64,000 bases of DNA from Lysinibacillus odysseyi 34hs-1 = NBRC 100172. GTDB taxonomy: Bacteria; Bacillota; Bacilli; Bacillales_A; Planococcaceae. Positions 63,666-64,000 of the stretch are shown in pieces. The stretch is taken from contig NZ_BCVX01000014.1 in the NCBI RefSeq assembly GCF_001591965.1, positions 1 through 64,000 on the forward strand, in the 5' to 3' direction. The notes under the pieces were generated by a model. The model was given only the letters and a program-made list of their open reading frames with translations. It did not search any database and was not told the DNA's origin. Each line of letters starts with the position of its first letter. Positions within the stretch are counted from its first letter, which is position 1. The position numbers and the translations under genes are program-made.

Positions 63666-64000
63666 CTACTGAGCTTGTTGTTCTTGAGCTAATTTGAAAA
63701 TAAAGTTTTGCGTTACGGCACTTGACGGAGAAGTTACTTCTTCATCATTGACAAATACTTTCGCACTTGCTGCACTACCTAATCGGATACGCACATACCC
63801 GTCGGCAGTAGCATCATACTCTACTTTTTCACCCGGATTGTACATTTTCCCAAGATTATCTACGCCTTGTGTATTACGGAAAGCGATCCAACTAGCACTG
63901 TTAATAATTTCAACGCGGATTTTTAATTGGTCCGTACCTGTTACTTCGAAGTTTACGTCTTCACCATTTACTGCTCCGGCGGAAATGGCTTGAGCTGGTT
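63666..64000 (-). CDS. rodZ: RodZ-like protein, C-terminal part (runs off the window)
   Basis: The last 110 or so codons of a gene that starts beyond the window edge. The visible part is the extracytoplasmic beta domain of the DUF4115 type (IINSASWIAFRNTQG, NPGEKVEYDATADGYVRIRLG, KVFVNDEEV) and ends EQQAQ. B. subtilis has the RodZ homologue ymfM at this place before pgsA. RodZ links MreB to cell-shape control. The stop is TAG at 63666-63668, and pgsA follows after 46 bases. Confidence 0.85.
   Translation of the reverse strand, partial: PAQAISAGAVNGEDVNFEVTGTDQLKIRVEIINSASWIAFRNTQGVDNLGKMYNPGEKVEYDATADGYVRIRLGSAASAKVFVNDEEVTSPSSAVTQNFIFKLAQEQQAQ

Overview
The window looks like the chromosome of a spore-forming, low-GC Gram-positive rod of the Planococcaceae (Solibacillus/Lysinibacillus-like). 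The evidence is the Bacillales core order rodZ-pgsA-cinA-recA-rny ... ymdB ... spoVS-korA-korB ... miaB-ricA, a sporulation gene (spoVS), two secreted proteins with S-layer-homology (SLH) triplets, and a LexA/DinR box of the Bacillus type before recA. The genus is an inference; no rRNA is present. Nearly every gene is on the minus strand, so the text below follows transcription from high to low coordinates.

Region 64000-58570 is core: the 3' end of rodZ, then pgsA, cinA, recA (own SOS-type promoter) and rny. In B. subtilis rny is followed directly by ymdB and spoVS. Here about 28 kb of surface-glycan genes (58489-30909) lies between rny and ymdB, and about 16 kb more (29692-14134) lies between ymdB and spoVS.

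Island A (58489-30909) opens with a three-component glycosylation system: csbB-like and gtcA-like genes on the plus strand, diverging from yfhO. Next come a minimal SLH protein, a YwqE/CpsB-type phosphatase and an LCP ligase. A long leader with an EAR-like GC-rich structured segment precedes the polymer operon. That operon encodes a PglF/EpsC-type 4,6-dehydratase, an aminotransferase and a PglC-type initiating transferase. It continues with a FemAB/GNAT-like protein, a glycosyltransferase, CapE-CapF-CapG for UDP-L-FucNAc, two more glycosyltransferases, a Wzy-type polymerase and a Wzx-type flippase. It ends with two tandem ATP-grasp ligases, the CpsC/CpsD tyrosine-kinase pair and galE. This is a complete Wzx/Wzy-type pathway with unusual amino-sugar and ligase chemistry.

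Island B (29692-14134) has an SLH protein with a Pro/Gly/Asp repeat linker and a membrane-anchored unknown protein. A tight run of ten genes follows: four glycosyltransferases, a coiled-coil unknown, an Asp2-like hydrolase, a DUF6270-like multidomain protein, a WecC-type dehydrogenase and the TagG/TagH ABC exporter. It probably makes and exports a second, ManNAcA-containing glycan.

After spoVS come korAB (2-oxoacid:ferredoxin oxidoreductase), a chemoreceptor, two small unknown genes, miaB and ricA. The B. subtilis neighbours cotE-mutS-mutL are absent. Instead there is a convergent regulator gene and a divergent abgT-abgA-abgB operon for aminobenzoyl-glutamate uptake and cleavage. I saw no tRNA, rRNA, CRISPR array, transposase or phage gene.
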